DNA of 64,000 nt from Sanguibacter keddieii DSM 10542. Its GTDB lineage: Bacteria; Actinomycetota; Actinomycetes; Actinomycetales; Cellulomonadaceae. The stretch spans positions 1,860,001-1,924,000 of the forward strand of contig NC_013521.1 in assembly GCF_000024925.1 (NCBI RefSeq), given 5' to 3'. The notes under the pieces were generated by a model that was not told the origin of the DNA, made no database searches, and was given only the letters and a program-made list of their open reading frames with translations. A program made the translations under genes and the position numbers. Position 1 is the first letter of the stretch. Each line of letters begins with the position of its first letter. Below are positions 1 to 8,076 of this stretch, one piece after another.

Positions 1-685
1 GCAGCGACGGACCGCCCTCGGCCAGCACCCGCACCAGACCACGGTCGGCGAGCGCGTCGAGCGCGACGGTGAGGTCGACGTCGGTGTCGCCGGTGACGAC
101 CACCCGGTCGGCCGGGTAGCCGCGCAGGTTCGCGGCGCCTGACGTCGTCGTGAGGACGATCGGGGGGACGGTCCCGGCGGGGTGCTGGTCGAGATCGGTG
201 ATCTGCCCAGGGAGGTCGCCAGATCGCGAGACGATGGCGAGCTCGATCGCCGGTGCGCGGCCAGCAGCAGCGCGGAGGTCGGAGAGCCCGTCTGGCACCG
301 ACAGCGGCGTGTAGCCCTCGGCGCGCACGGTCCCGGCACCCACGAGCACGACGTCGGCGAGAGCGCGCAGCACCCGGAAGACGCGGTAGTCCGCGTCGTC
401 GTTGATCGCCCCCGAGACGCCGTCTGCGCCGGTCGCGGCACCGTCGAGTGTGGTCACCATGTTGGCACGGACCCATGTCCGGCGACCCGGCTCGGGTGCC
501 GGGTGGGCGTAGAGGACGCTGAGCATCGCCTCGTCGGGGTCAGGGGCGATGGTGCGGGCCTCCTCGACCGGTGCGCCGTCGGCGACCAGGAAGTCCAGCA
601 CGGGGCGGTCGTCCGGCACGGGTTGGACGTCCAGCACAGGGTGGTCCGCCAGCACAGGGCGGTCGGCCGTGGGCTGGTCAGTCAC
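1..685 (-). CDS. RibD C-terminal-domain reductase (pyrimidine reductase family), 3' end outside window
   Basis: Partial gene, running off the left edge. From the GTG at 685 the frame is open to base 1. A low-complexity start (repeated PVLD/RPVL) is followed near residue 70 by ANMVTTLDGAATG, then SGAINDDADYRVFRVLRALAD and VLVGAGTVRAEGY, the substrate- and NADPH-binding signature of the dihydrofolate-reductase-like RibD C-terminal fold. The last visible residues, LAEGGPSL, match the conserved family glycine motif. Members reduce the riboflavin-pathway pyrimidine or related substrates; the true substrate here is unknown. The GTG overlaps the SufE stop by 8 bases (GTGACTGA), so the two are translationally coupled. 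Confidence 0.85.
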   Translation of the reverse strand, partial: MTDQPTADRPVLADHPVLDVQPVPDDRPVLDFLVADGAPVEEARTIAPDPDEAMLSVLYAHPAPEPGRRTWVRANMVTTLDGAATGADGVSGAINDDADYRVFRVLRALADVVLVGAGTVRAEGYTPLSVPDGLSDLRAAAGRAPAIELAIVSRSGDLPGQITDLDQHPAGTVPPIVLTTTSGAANLRGYPADRVVVTGDTDVDLTVALDALADRGLVRVLAEGGPSL

Positions 686-1181
686 GCGAGGGTCCGGCCA
701 CTCCACGCGCTTCCACCCCGCGAGCCTCGAGCTGCTCGAGCACCTGCCGCTGGATGCGGCCCTGCATCGACGCCATGCCGGCCAGCCGCAGCGGGCTCAC
801 GAGCGCGTCGAGACCCAGCCGGGCCGGGACGTCGTGCGGCAGGGCGAGGACCTCGTCGGCGGAGCAGCCGGCCAGGCCCTCCGACAGCACGCCGGCGAAG
901 CCGCGCGTCGTGGGGGCCTCCTTCGGGGCGAGCACGTGCAGCGTCACGGTGTGCGGTGCGTCGTCGGCGACCTCGACCGCCACGTAGACGGGGGACTGGC
1001 ACTCGACCACCTGCTCCATCGTCGACAGGTCCTGCGTGTACCGCTCGGGGACCTCGGCGACGCTGTCGCCCATCTCCACGAGCAGCTCGAGCCGCTGCGC
1101 CTCCGGCATGGCCTGGAAGTCCTCGACGAGCTCGGCGAGGGCTGCGGGCAGGGGGACGATGGAGGGGGTCGGTGCGCTCAT
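678..1181 (-). CDS. sufE: SufE family Fe-S cluster assembly protein
   Basis: 167-residue protein of normal SufE length. SufE accepts sulfane sulfur from a cysteine desulfurase as a persulfide and passes it to the Suf scaffold. The key cysteine is visible at about residue 61 in QVVECQSPVYV, the family CQS motif. The N-terminal helix (ALAELVEDFQ) and the segment EGLAGCSADEVLALP also fit the family. It overlaps the downstream RibD-like gene and is divergent from zapE, an arrangement I recall from other actinobacteria. No desulfurase gene lies in this window. Confidence 0.9.
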   Translation of the reverse strand: MSAPTPSIVPLPAALAELVEDFQAMPEAQRLELLVEMGDSVAEVPERYTQDLSTMEQVVECQSPVYVAVEVADDAPHTVTLHVLAPKEAPTTRGFAGVLSEGLAGCSADEVLALPHDVPARLGLDALVSPLRLAGMASMQGRIQRQVLEQLEARGVEARGVAGPSRD

Positions 1182-1308
1182 CTGACCAGCCTAGGACGTC
1201 TGCCCGGGTCCGCACCGCGAGGAGCAGGCCGTCGGTGTGCTGCGCGCCACGGTCCGCAGGGCGACGCGGGCCGCCCTCGCACGGCTCCCACCGGTACTCT
1301 CGGAGACC

Positions 1309-2355
1309 GTGACCGTCACCACCCCCCACCTCAGCGACGTCCGCCCCGCCGTCCCCACCGACAGGCTGCTGGCCGACCTCGTCCCGCCGCGGCACTTCGC
1401 CGACGCGTCCTTCGCGACCTACCGGGCGAACCCCGCCTTCCCGAGCCAGCAGGCGACGGTCGACCGGCTCACCGAGGTGGCAGCACAGCTCACCGGCGGC
1501 ACCGGCGGGTTCTTCCGCCGCCGCAAGGCCCCGAAGACAGCGCCCGCCGTGTACCTCGACGGCGGGTTCGGCGTCGGCAAGACCCACCTGCTCACCTCCC
1601 TGGCCCACGCGGTCGGCACCGGGGCCAGCTCCTACGGGACCTTCGTCGAGTACACCAACCTCGTCGGCGCCCTCGGGTTCGCCAAGACCGTCGAGGCGCT
1701 CGCCACCAAGACCCTCGTGTGCATCGACGAGTTCGAGCTCGACGACCCGGGCGACACGGTGCTCATGTCCCGGCTGCTGCGCGAGCTCGCCGACCGCGGC
1801 GTCGCGCTCGCGGCCACGTCCAACACGCTGCCCGACTCGCTCGGCGAGGGCCGCTTCGCCGCCGAGGACTTCCTCCGCGAGATCCAGGCGCTCTCCGCAC
1901 GCTTCGAGGTGATGCGCGTCGACGGCGAGGACTACCGCCAGCGCACCCTCGTCACCACCGGCACCGCCACGGCCGACGACGCCGTCGAGCAGGCCGTCGC
2001 CGGTCGAGAGGGGGCAGTCGTCGACGACTTCGACGTGCTGCTCAGCCACCTGTCGCACGTGCACCCCAGCCGGTACGGCGCCATGCTCGACGGCGTCCGC
2101 CTGCTCGGGCTCACCGCCGTCCGCCCCCTCACCGACCAGTCGCAGGGCCTGCGCTTCGTGGTGCTCGTCGACCGCCTCTACGACCGTGACGTCCCCGTGC
2201 TGCTCGGCGGGACCGGTCTCGAGGACCTGTTCAGCCAGCAGATGCTCGACGGCGGCTACCGCAAGAAGTACCTCCGGGCGCTCTCGCGCCTCGGCTCGCT
2301 CGCCCAGGACGGGCAGCGGGAGATGGCTTCGAGGTCTACGCTCGACGAGGCCTGA
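1309..2355 (+). CDS. zapE: Cell division protein ZapE / AFG1-like ATPase
   Basis: 348 residues from the GTG at 1309. An in-frame upstream start at 1237 would add 24 Arg-rich residues with no family likeness. Walker A is GGFGVGKTH at about residues 85-93, Walker B is LVCIDEFELDD about 50 residues later, and SNTLPDSLGEGRF matches the conserved sensor region of the AFG1/ZapE AAA family. ZapE is reported to act on FtsZ under stress in E. coli; the role in actinobacteria is not settled. Divergent from sufE with about 130 bases between, which must hold both promoters. Confidence 0.85.
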   Translation: MTVTTPHLSDVRPAVPTDRLLADLVPPRHFADASFATYRANPAFPSQQATVDRLTEVAAQLTGGTGGFFRRRKAPKTAPAVYLDGGFGVGKTHLLTSLAHAVGTGASSYGTFVEYTNLVGALGFAKTVEALATKTLVCIDEFELDDPGDTVLMSRLLRELADRGVALAATSNTLPDSLGEGRFAAEDFLREIQALSARFEVMRVDGEDYRQRTLVTTGTATADDAVEQAVAGREGAVVDDFDVLLSHLSHVHPSRYGAMLDGVRLLGLTAVRPLTDQSQGLRFVVLVDRLYDRDVPVLLGGTGLEDLFSQQMLDGGYRKKYLRALSRLGSLAQDGQREMASRSTLDEA

Positions 2356-2380
2356 AACACCTCTCAGAGAGGCTCGAAGC

Positions 2381-3430
2381 ATGCGAGCAACAGTCATCCA
2401 CGGCAACCGCGACGTCCGCCTGGAGTCTGTCCCGGACCCCCAGATCCACCAGCCGACCGACGCGATCGTCCGCGTCGTCGCCTCCTGCGTCTGCGGCTCC
2501 GACCTGTGGCAGTACCGCGGAGTCAACGAGGTCACCAAGCCCAGCCGCATCGGGCACGAGTTCGTCGGCGTCGTCGAGGAGGTCGGGCCCGAGGTCCGCC
2601 ACGTCCGCCCCGGCCAGTTCGTCGTTGCCCCCTTCTCCATCTGCGACAACACCTGCGTGCACTGCCAGAACGGCATCCACACCTCGTGCACCAACCTCGC
2701 GTGGTGGGGCTCGACCGACCAGGGCGGCGACCCGACGGACGGCGGCCAGGGGGAGTACGTGCGCGTCCCCATGGCCGACGGCACGCTCGTCGTGACGCCC
2801 GAGCACCCCTCCGACGAGCTGCTGCCGAGCGTGCTCGCGCTCGCGGACGTGTTCGGCACCGGCCACCACGCGGCCGTCAGCGCCGGCGTGCAGGCCGGGT
2901 CGACCGTCGCGGTCATCGGTGACGGCGCCGTCGGCCTGTCGGCCGTGCTCGCGGCGCAGCGGCTCGGCGCCGGACGCATCATCGCCATGTCCCGCCACGA
3001 GTCACGCCAGGTGGTGGCCACCGAGTTCGGGGCGACCGACATCGTCGCGGCCCGCGGCGCCGACGGCGTCGCGGCCCTCATGGAGCTCACCGACGGCGTG
3101 GGGGTCGACTGCGCGCTCGAGTGCGTGGGCACCAAGGAGTCCATGCAGCAGGCGCTCGACTCCGCCCGCCCCGGCGGCAAGGTCGGCTTCGTGGGTGTCC
3201 CCGCGGGCGGGCCCGAGCTGCCGGTCCGCCAGATGTTCTCCTCGAACGTCGGTGTCAACGGTGGCGTCGCCCCGGTGCGCGGGTACATCCCCGAGCTCAT
3301 GGCCGACGTCTACGCCGGGACGGTGAACCCGGGACGCGTGTTCGACCTGACGCTCCCGCTCGCCGAGGTCGCCGAGGCCTACGCCGCCATGGACGAGCGC
3401 CGCGCCATCAAGTCGATGCTGCGGCCCTGA
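2381..3430 (+). CDS. Zinc-dependent alcohol dehydrogenase (MDR family)
   Basis: 349 residues, ATG at 2381 with an AGAGAGG-type Shine-Dalgarno just upstream. The catalytic zinc ligands are in VCGSDLWQYRG and GHEFVG. A four-cysteine structural zinc lobe is visible (CDNTCVHCQNGIHTSC), and the nucleotide-binding loop is VIGDGAVGLSAV. It oxidises an alcohol or reduces an aldehyde with NAD(P). The sequence resembles the glutathione-independent formaldehyde/threonine dehydrogenase-like branch, but the substrate cannot be assigned. It sits 25 bases after zapE and may be co-transcribed. A strong bidirectional terminator follows. Confidence 0.85.
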   Translation: MRATVIHGNRDVRLESVPDPQIHQPTDAIVRVVASCVCGSDLWQYRGVNEVTKPSRIGHEFVGVVEEVGPEVRHVRPGQFVVAPFSICDNTCVHCQNGIHTSCTNLAWWGSTDQGGDPTDGGQGEYVRVPMADGTLVVTPEHPSDELLPSVLALADVFGTGHHAAVSAGVQAGSTVAVIGDGAVGLSAVLAAQRLGAGRIIAMSRHESRQVVATEFGATDIVAARGADGVAALMELTDGVGVDCALECVGTKESMQQALDSARPGGKVGFVGVPAGGPELPVRQMFSSNVGVNGGVAPVRGYIPELMADVYAGTVNPGRVFDLTLPLAEVAEAYAAMDERRAIKSMLRP

Positions 3431-3457
3431 CGGTGCAGCAGCGCTGATCTCGCACGA

Positions 3458-3491
3458 GAGGCCGGCCAGGACTCGTGTCCTGGCCGGCCTC
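3458..3491. terminator. Bidirectional intrinsic terminator
   Basis: A 15-bp perfect stem (GAGGCCGGCCAGGAC / GTCCTGGCCGGCCTC) closes a TCGT loop between the convergent dehydrogenase and treZ genes. There is no long T-run, as is usual in GC-rich actinobacteria. Confidence 0.8.
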
Positions 3492-3523
3492 GGGTCGTGC
3501 TGCAGTCGTGCTGCGAGATCTCC

Positions 3524-5425
3524 TCAGGCCTTCACGACGGCGACCGCCCCGGGGGAGAGCCGGAGCTCTCGGCCCGTGAGCGCCGCCTCGTTCCAGGTGG
3601 CCAGGATCTCCGGAGCCACCCCGGCGGAGCCGAGGTCGCTCTCCTCGAGCGTCTCGGCCTGCACCTCGTCGGAGAGGTTGACGACGGTCACGACGCTCCC
3701 GTGCCGCAGCACGAGGACCGCGGGCGTCCCGTCCTCGGACGACGTCCCGGACCAGCGCACCTCGACCTGGGACCTGTCGCCGGACCCGAGGTCGGGCTCG
3801 GAGCGTCGCAGCGCGATGAGCACCCGGTGCCACTCGAGCAGGGCGTCGTGCCCGGGAGCTGCGGTCTCCTCCCACCGGACCTTGCTGCCGTCGAAGGTCG
3901 CGCGGTCCTGCGGGTCGGGGACGGTGACGTCGTCGCCGTAGATGCTCGACCAGTCGTGCCCCGAGAACTCCTTGGTGCGTCCCTCGGTGACCAGGCGACC
4001 GAGCTCAGGGTCGGTGAAGTCGGTGAAGAACTGCCAGGGCGTGGTGGCGCCCCACTCCTCGCCCATGAACAGCATGGGCGTGAACGCCGAGGTGAGCACG
4101 ACCGCGGCCGACGCGGCGAGCAGGTCGAGGTCGACCTCGCCCTCCCCGGGGCGTGCGGGGCGGCCGGGACGGTCTCCGAGGGCCCGGTTGCCGACCTGGT
4201 CGTGGTCGGTCGAGAACACCACGAAGCGGTGCCCGTCGACGTCGACGGGGACCCGGTGGCCCCAGGTCTGGCCCCGGAACGTGGAGTAGGTCCCCGAGTG
4301 CAGGAACACCTCGGTGAGCGTGGTCCGCAGCACCTCGGGGGAGCCGAAGTCCACGTAGTACCCGTGACGCTCGCTCGTGAGCAGCGCGTGGAGCGCGTGG
4401 TGGACGTCGTCCGCCCACTGCGCCGTCATGCCCTTGGGGCGGACGTCCTCCACCGGCTCTCCCGACGCACCGGGCTCGTCGACCGACCCGGTCGCCCGGG
4501 TCGGCGTGACCGTCGCGGGGTCGTTCTCGTCCGACTCGGCGATCAGCCCGAGTGGACGGTGCAGCGCCCGGCTCAGCGCCGCGGTCTCGTCGGCGAGCTC
4601 GGCGAGCAGGTGGCGCTCGGAGTCGTCGACGAGGGCGTGCACGGCGTCGAGGCGCAGGCCGTCGACGTGGAAGTCCCGGAACCACCGCAGCGCGTTGTCG
4701 ATCACCCAGCGGCGGACCTCGTGCGAGCCCTCGCCGTCGAGGTGGAGACCGGCGCCCCACGGGGTCTCGTGGTCGTCGGTGAAGTACGGCCCGAAGGTCG
4801 AGGTGTAGTTGCCGCTCGGACCGAGGTGGTTGTAGACGACGTCGAGCACGACGCCCATCCCGGCCGCGTGGGCCGCGTCGACGAAGCGCTGGAGGGCGGC
4901 CGGGCCGCCGTACGGCTCGTGCACGGCGAAGAGGTGGACACCGTCGTAGCCCCAGCCGTGGTCGCCGTCGAAGGCAGCGACGGGCATGAGCTCGACCAGG
5001 TCGACGCCGAGGTCGGCGAGGTGGCCGAGGCGCTCGACCGCCGCGTCGAGGGTGCCTGCCGGGGTGAAGGTCCCCAGGTGCAGCTCGTAGACCACCGAGC
5101 CCTCGACCGCACGGCCCTGCCACCCGCCGTCGGACCACAGGTGGGCTGCCGCGTCGAAGACCTGGCTCGGGCCGTGCACGCCGAAGGGCTGCCGGGTGCT
5201 GCGCGGGTCCGGCCGGGCGGGTCCGCCGTCGACCGAGAACCCGTAGAGGTCGCCGTCGTGCGCCCCCTCGGTGCTCGACCACCAGCCCGCGCCCCGGACC
5301 GGGTCGTGGACGAGCGGGACGGTCTCGTCGACGTGCGAGAAGTCCTGCCGGGCGGGGTCGACCCGGACGAGGTCGACGCGCTCGGCGTCGGGTGCCCAGA
5401 CCGCGAAGGTCGTCCTGGTGCTCAT
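3524..5425 (-). CDS. treZ: Malto-oligosyltrehalose trehalohydrolase
   Basis: 633 residues, GH13 family. TreZ releases trehalose from maltooligosyl-trehalose made by TreY. The protein has an N-terminal CBM48-like beta domain (TFAVWAPDAERVDLV), then the GH13 barrel: VVLDVVYNHLGP (region I), DGLRLDAVHAL with the nucleophile Asp (region II), IAESDEND with the acid Glu (region III) and FSTDHDQVGNR (region IV, DHDQVGN being typical of TreZ). The start ATG overlaps the treY stop by ATGA, so translation is coupled. The gene ends in front of the shared terminator at 3458-3491. Confidence 0.95.
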   Translation of the reverse strand: MSTRTTFAVWAPDAERVDLVRVDPARQDFSHVDETVPLVHDPVRGAGWWSSTEGAHDGDLYGFSVDGGPARPDPRSTRQPFGVHGPSQVFDAAAHLWSDGGWQGRAVEGSVVYELHLGTFTPAGTLDAAVERLGHLADLGVDLVELMPVAAFDGDHGWGYDGVHLFAVHEPYGGPAALQRFVDAAHAAGMGVVLDVVYNHLGPSGNYTSTFGPYFTDDHETPWGAGLHLDGEGSHEVRRWVIDNALRWFRDFHVDGLRLDAVHALVDDSERHLLAELADETAALSRALHRPLGLIAESDENDPATVTPTRATGSVDEPGASGEPVEDVRPKGMTAQWADDVHHALHALLTSERHGYYVDFGSPEVLRTTLTEVFLHSGTYSTFRGQTWGHRVPVDVDGHRFVVFSTDHDQVGNRALGDRPGRPARPGEGEVDLDLLAASAAVVLTSAFTPMLFMGEEWGATTPWQFFTDFTDPELGRLVTEGRTKEFSGHDWSSIYGDDVTVPDPQDRATFDGSKVRWEETAAPGHDALLEWHRVLIALRRSEPDLGSGDRSQVEVRWSGTSSEDGTPAVLVLRHGSVVTVVNLSDEVQAETLEESDLGSAGVAPEILATWNEAALTGRELRLSPGAVAVVKA

Positions 5426-7962
5426 GCGTCCTCCTCGGGGACGAACAGCGCGACCGGCAGCTGCTCGAGCAGCGGTGCGACAGGTTGGTGGCCACCGTCG
5501 ACGACGGTGCCGGTGAGCACGTCGTGCCAGCGGCCCTCGGGCAGCACGAGCATGTGGTCCCGCCAGCCGCCGAGGCGGGCGAGGCTCGCGGCGCCCCGGG
5601 TTGCCAGCGTGACGACGCGCGGGCTGTCGCCCTGGGTGCGGGCGAAGGCGAGCGCGCTGCCCGACGAGGCGGCGACCGGACGGTACCCGGACTCCGGTCC
5701 GACGAAGGCGTCGGGGAACCGGCGGCGGGTGCGCAGCGCCCCGGCCGTGACGAGCAGCTTCTCCTCGCCGAGGTCCCGCGGCCTGCTCCCGGAGTCGAGG
5801 CGGCCGAGCCGCTGGTGCAGGTCGGCGGCGTCGACGGGGCGACGGTTGTCCGGGTCCACGAGCGTCGGCGTGAACAGCTCGGTGCCCTGGTACACGTCGG
5901 CGACCCCCGGCATGGTCAGCTGCACGAGCTTGATGCCGAGGCTCGTGGCACGCACCGAGGGAGCGACCGTCGTCGCCCACGCCGCGGCGATGTCGAGGAC
6001 GGCCTCGTCGGTGACCGCCCACGCGGCGAACCCGAGGACGGCGTCCTCGTAGGCCTCGTCCGGCGCGGTCCAGGCGGTGTGCGTCTTGGCCTCGCGGACC
6101 GCCTTGCGCAGGTACTCCTGGATGCGGTCGACCGAGATCGGACCGTCCGCCCACGTGCCGACGAGGGTCTGCCACACGAGGTTCTCCGTGCGGCCGTCGA
6201 CGAGCGCGGTGCGGGCCCGAGCTGAGACCGACCGCAGCCGGCCGACCGTCTCCGTCCACTCGACGGCGTGCTCGGACAGCACGCTCGTGGCGGCACGGGT
6301 GTCCTCGTTGCGCTTGGTGTCGTGCGTGGACCCGGTGGTCATCGCCGCCGGGGAGTGGTCGGCAGCGCGGGCCGCGAAGGCGTGGAGCTCGTCGGCGCTC
6401 AGCGCGAACCGGCTCGGCTCGCCGCCCACCTCGCACAGCGAGACCAGGTGCGTCCACCGGTAGAAGGCGGTGTCCTCGACGCCCTTGGCCATGACCGCGC
6501 CGCACACCTGCTGGAACCGGACGGCGAGCTCGTCGCGCCGTGGCTCGCGGCGTCGCCCTGCGCTGCCGACCTCGCGGCCCAGCAGCAGCTCGACGAGCAC
6601 GTCGAGGGTCTCGGCGCGGTCGGCACCGAGGTGGCGCCGCGCGATCCCGGCTGCCTCGTCCATCGCGGAGAGCGCGTCGCGGGAGGGCTGCTCGCCCGGC
6701 ACCACGTAGGCGCGGTAGCGGTCGAAGGCCACGAGCAGCTCGACGAAGCACTCGCGGAGCGCCCGCCACGTGTGGTCGCGCAGGCGGAGGTCGTCGCGGC
6801 AGACGGCGGCCGCGAGGTCGGTGAGGCGGTGCACCTCGGCGTAGAGCGGGCCGTCGACGACCTCGCGCTTGGAGGTCTCGACGAGGGCCTCGAGCCCGTC
6901 GCCCTCGTCCCCGGTCACCCGGTGCATGAGGCTGGCCAGGCTGGACTCGCCCGACGGCTCGACGAAGGTCGCCTGGAGGCGCCACAGCCCCTCGTAACCG
7001 GTGGTGCCGACGGTCTCCCAGTCACGGGGGACCTCCTCCTCGCCGGCGAGGATCTTCTCGACGGCCACCCACGCGCCGCCGGTGGCCTCGGCCAGCCGGG
7101 CGAGGTAGCCGGACGGGTCGGCGAGACCGTCCGGGTGGTCGATGCGCAACCCGTCGATCACGCCGTCGCGCAGCAGCTCGAGGATGAGGGCGTGGGACTC
7201 GTCGAAGACCTCAGGGTCCTCGACGCGGATGGCAGCGAGGGTCCCCACGTCGAAGAACCGGCGGTAGTTGAGCTCTTCGTCGCCGACCTTCCAGTGCGCG
7301 AGGCGGTAGTGCTGGCGGTCGACGAGCTCGGCGAGCGGGAGGCTCTCCGTGCCGGGCCGGACCGGGAACACGTGGTCGTAGTAGCGCAGGACCGTCTGCT
7401 GCTCGCCGACGCCGGGCACGTCGGCCACGTCGAGGGTCAGCTCGTCACCGGCGAGGACGTCGCCGATGCGACCGCCGAGCACGGGCATGAGGAGCGAGCC
7501 GTCGCCCGAGGACCAGTCGACGTCGAACCAGCGGGCGTAGGGGGACTCGGCGCCGTGCGCGAGGACCGACCACAGCGGCAGGTTGTGCCATGCGGGGGTG
7601 GGGACGGCCATGTGGTTGGGGACGATGTCGAGGATCATGCCGAGCCCGACGGCGTGCGCCTGCTCGGCGAGGGCCTCGAGGCGGTCCCGGCCTCCCAGGA
7701 CCTCGCTCACCCGGGTGTGGTCCACGACGTCGTAGCCGTGCGTCGACCCGGGGGCCGCGGCGAGGACGGGGGAGAGGTACAGGTGGGTGACGCCGAGGTC
7801 GGCGTAGTACGGCAGCCGGGCGGCGACGTCGTCGAAGGTGAGGTCCGCGCCGAGCTGCAGGCGGTACGTCGAGATCGGCAGAGCCTTGCCAGGAGCCGGG
7901 AAGCGGCGGTCGGCCGACCGCTGACCAGCGGTCCGGGCCTCGGGGGTGACGTCGTCGGTCAT
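5422..7962 (-). CDS. treY: Malto-oligosyltrehalose synthase
   Basis: 846 residues, GH13 family. TreY rearranges the reducing-end alpha-1,4 bond of a maltooligosaccharide to an alpha,alpha-1,1 bond. Visible family motifs are STYRLQLGADLTFDD at the N terminus, THLYLSPVLAAAPGSTHGYDV, ILDIVPNHMAV (region I), DGLRIDHPDGLADP with the nucleophile Asp (region II), EKILAGEE with the acid Glu, and TTGSTHDTKRNEDTRAR-like STHDTKRNEDTRA (region IV). Length is slightly above the usual 750-830. Overlaps treZ by four bases and lies 114 bases after glgX. Confidence 0.95.
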   Translation of the reverse strand: MTDDVTPEARTAGQRSADRRFPAPGKALPISTYRLQLGADLTFDDVAARLPYYADLGVTHLYLSPVLAAAPGSTHGYDVVDHTRVSEVLGGRDRLEALAEQAHAVGLGMILDIVPNHMAVPTPAWHNLPLWSVLAHGAESPYARWFDVDWSSGDGSLLMPVLGGRIGDVLAGDELTLDVADVPGVGEQQTVLRYYDHVFPVRPGTESLPLAELVDRQHYRLAHWKVGDEELNYRRFFDVGTLAAIRVEDPEVFDESHALILELLRDGVIDGLRIDHPDGLADPSGYLARLAEATGGAWVAVEKILAGEEEVPRDWETVGTTGYEGLWRLQATFVEPSGESSLASLMHRVTGDEGDGLEALVETSKREVVDGPLYAEVHRLTDLAAAVCRDDLRLRDHTWRALRECFVELLVAFDRYRAYVVPGEQPSRDALSAMDEAAGIARRHLGADRAETLDVLVELLLGREVGSAGRRREPRRDELAVRFQQVCGAVMAKGVEDTAFYRWTHLVSLCEVGGEPSRFALSADELHAFAARAADHSPAAMTTGSTHDTKRNEDTRAATSVLSEHAVEWTETVGRLRSVSARARTALVDGRTENLVWQTLVGTWADGPISVDRIQEYLRKAVREAKTHTAWTAPDEAYEDAVLGFAAWAVTDEAVLDIAAAWATTVAPSVRATSLGIKLVQLTMPGVADVYQGTELFTPTLVDPDNRRPVDAADLHQRLGRLDSGSRPRDLGEEKLLVTAGALRTRRRFPDAFVGPESGYRPVAASSGSALAFARTQGDSPRVVTLATRGAASLARLGGWRDHMLVLPEGRWHDVLTGTVVDGGHQPVAPLLEQLPVALFVPEEDA

Positions 7963-8028
7963 GGTGGGTCCTTGTCCGGGGAGAGGGCGGCAGAGACGTC
8001 TGCCGGCGAGGCCACCGCAGGTGCGGGG

Positions 8029-8042
8029 CCCCGCCGGCGGGG
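8029..8042. other. GC palindrome between glgX and treY
   Basis: Perfect 14-base palindrome CCCCGCCGGCGGGG in the 114-base gap between glgX and treYZ. It could act as a weak attenuator or processing site, but it has no loop or T-run, so I do not call it a terminator. Confidence 0.3.
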
Positions 8043-8076
8043 TCGAGCGAGGTGGTGCGGGTGGTGCTGAGCGGCG

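Noticed and set aside
3497-6052. Plus-strand open frame of 851 codons
   Set aside because: Antisense to treZ and treY, which have complete GH13 motifs.
8029-8042. Terminator between glgX and treY
   Set aside because: The palindrome has no loop and no T-run, and treY lacks another clear promoter, so co-transcription is more likely.
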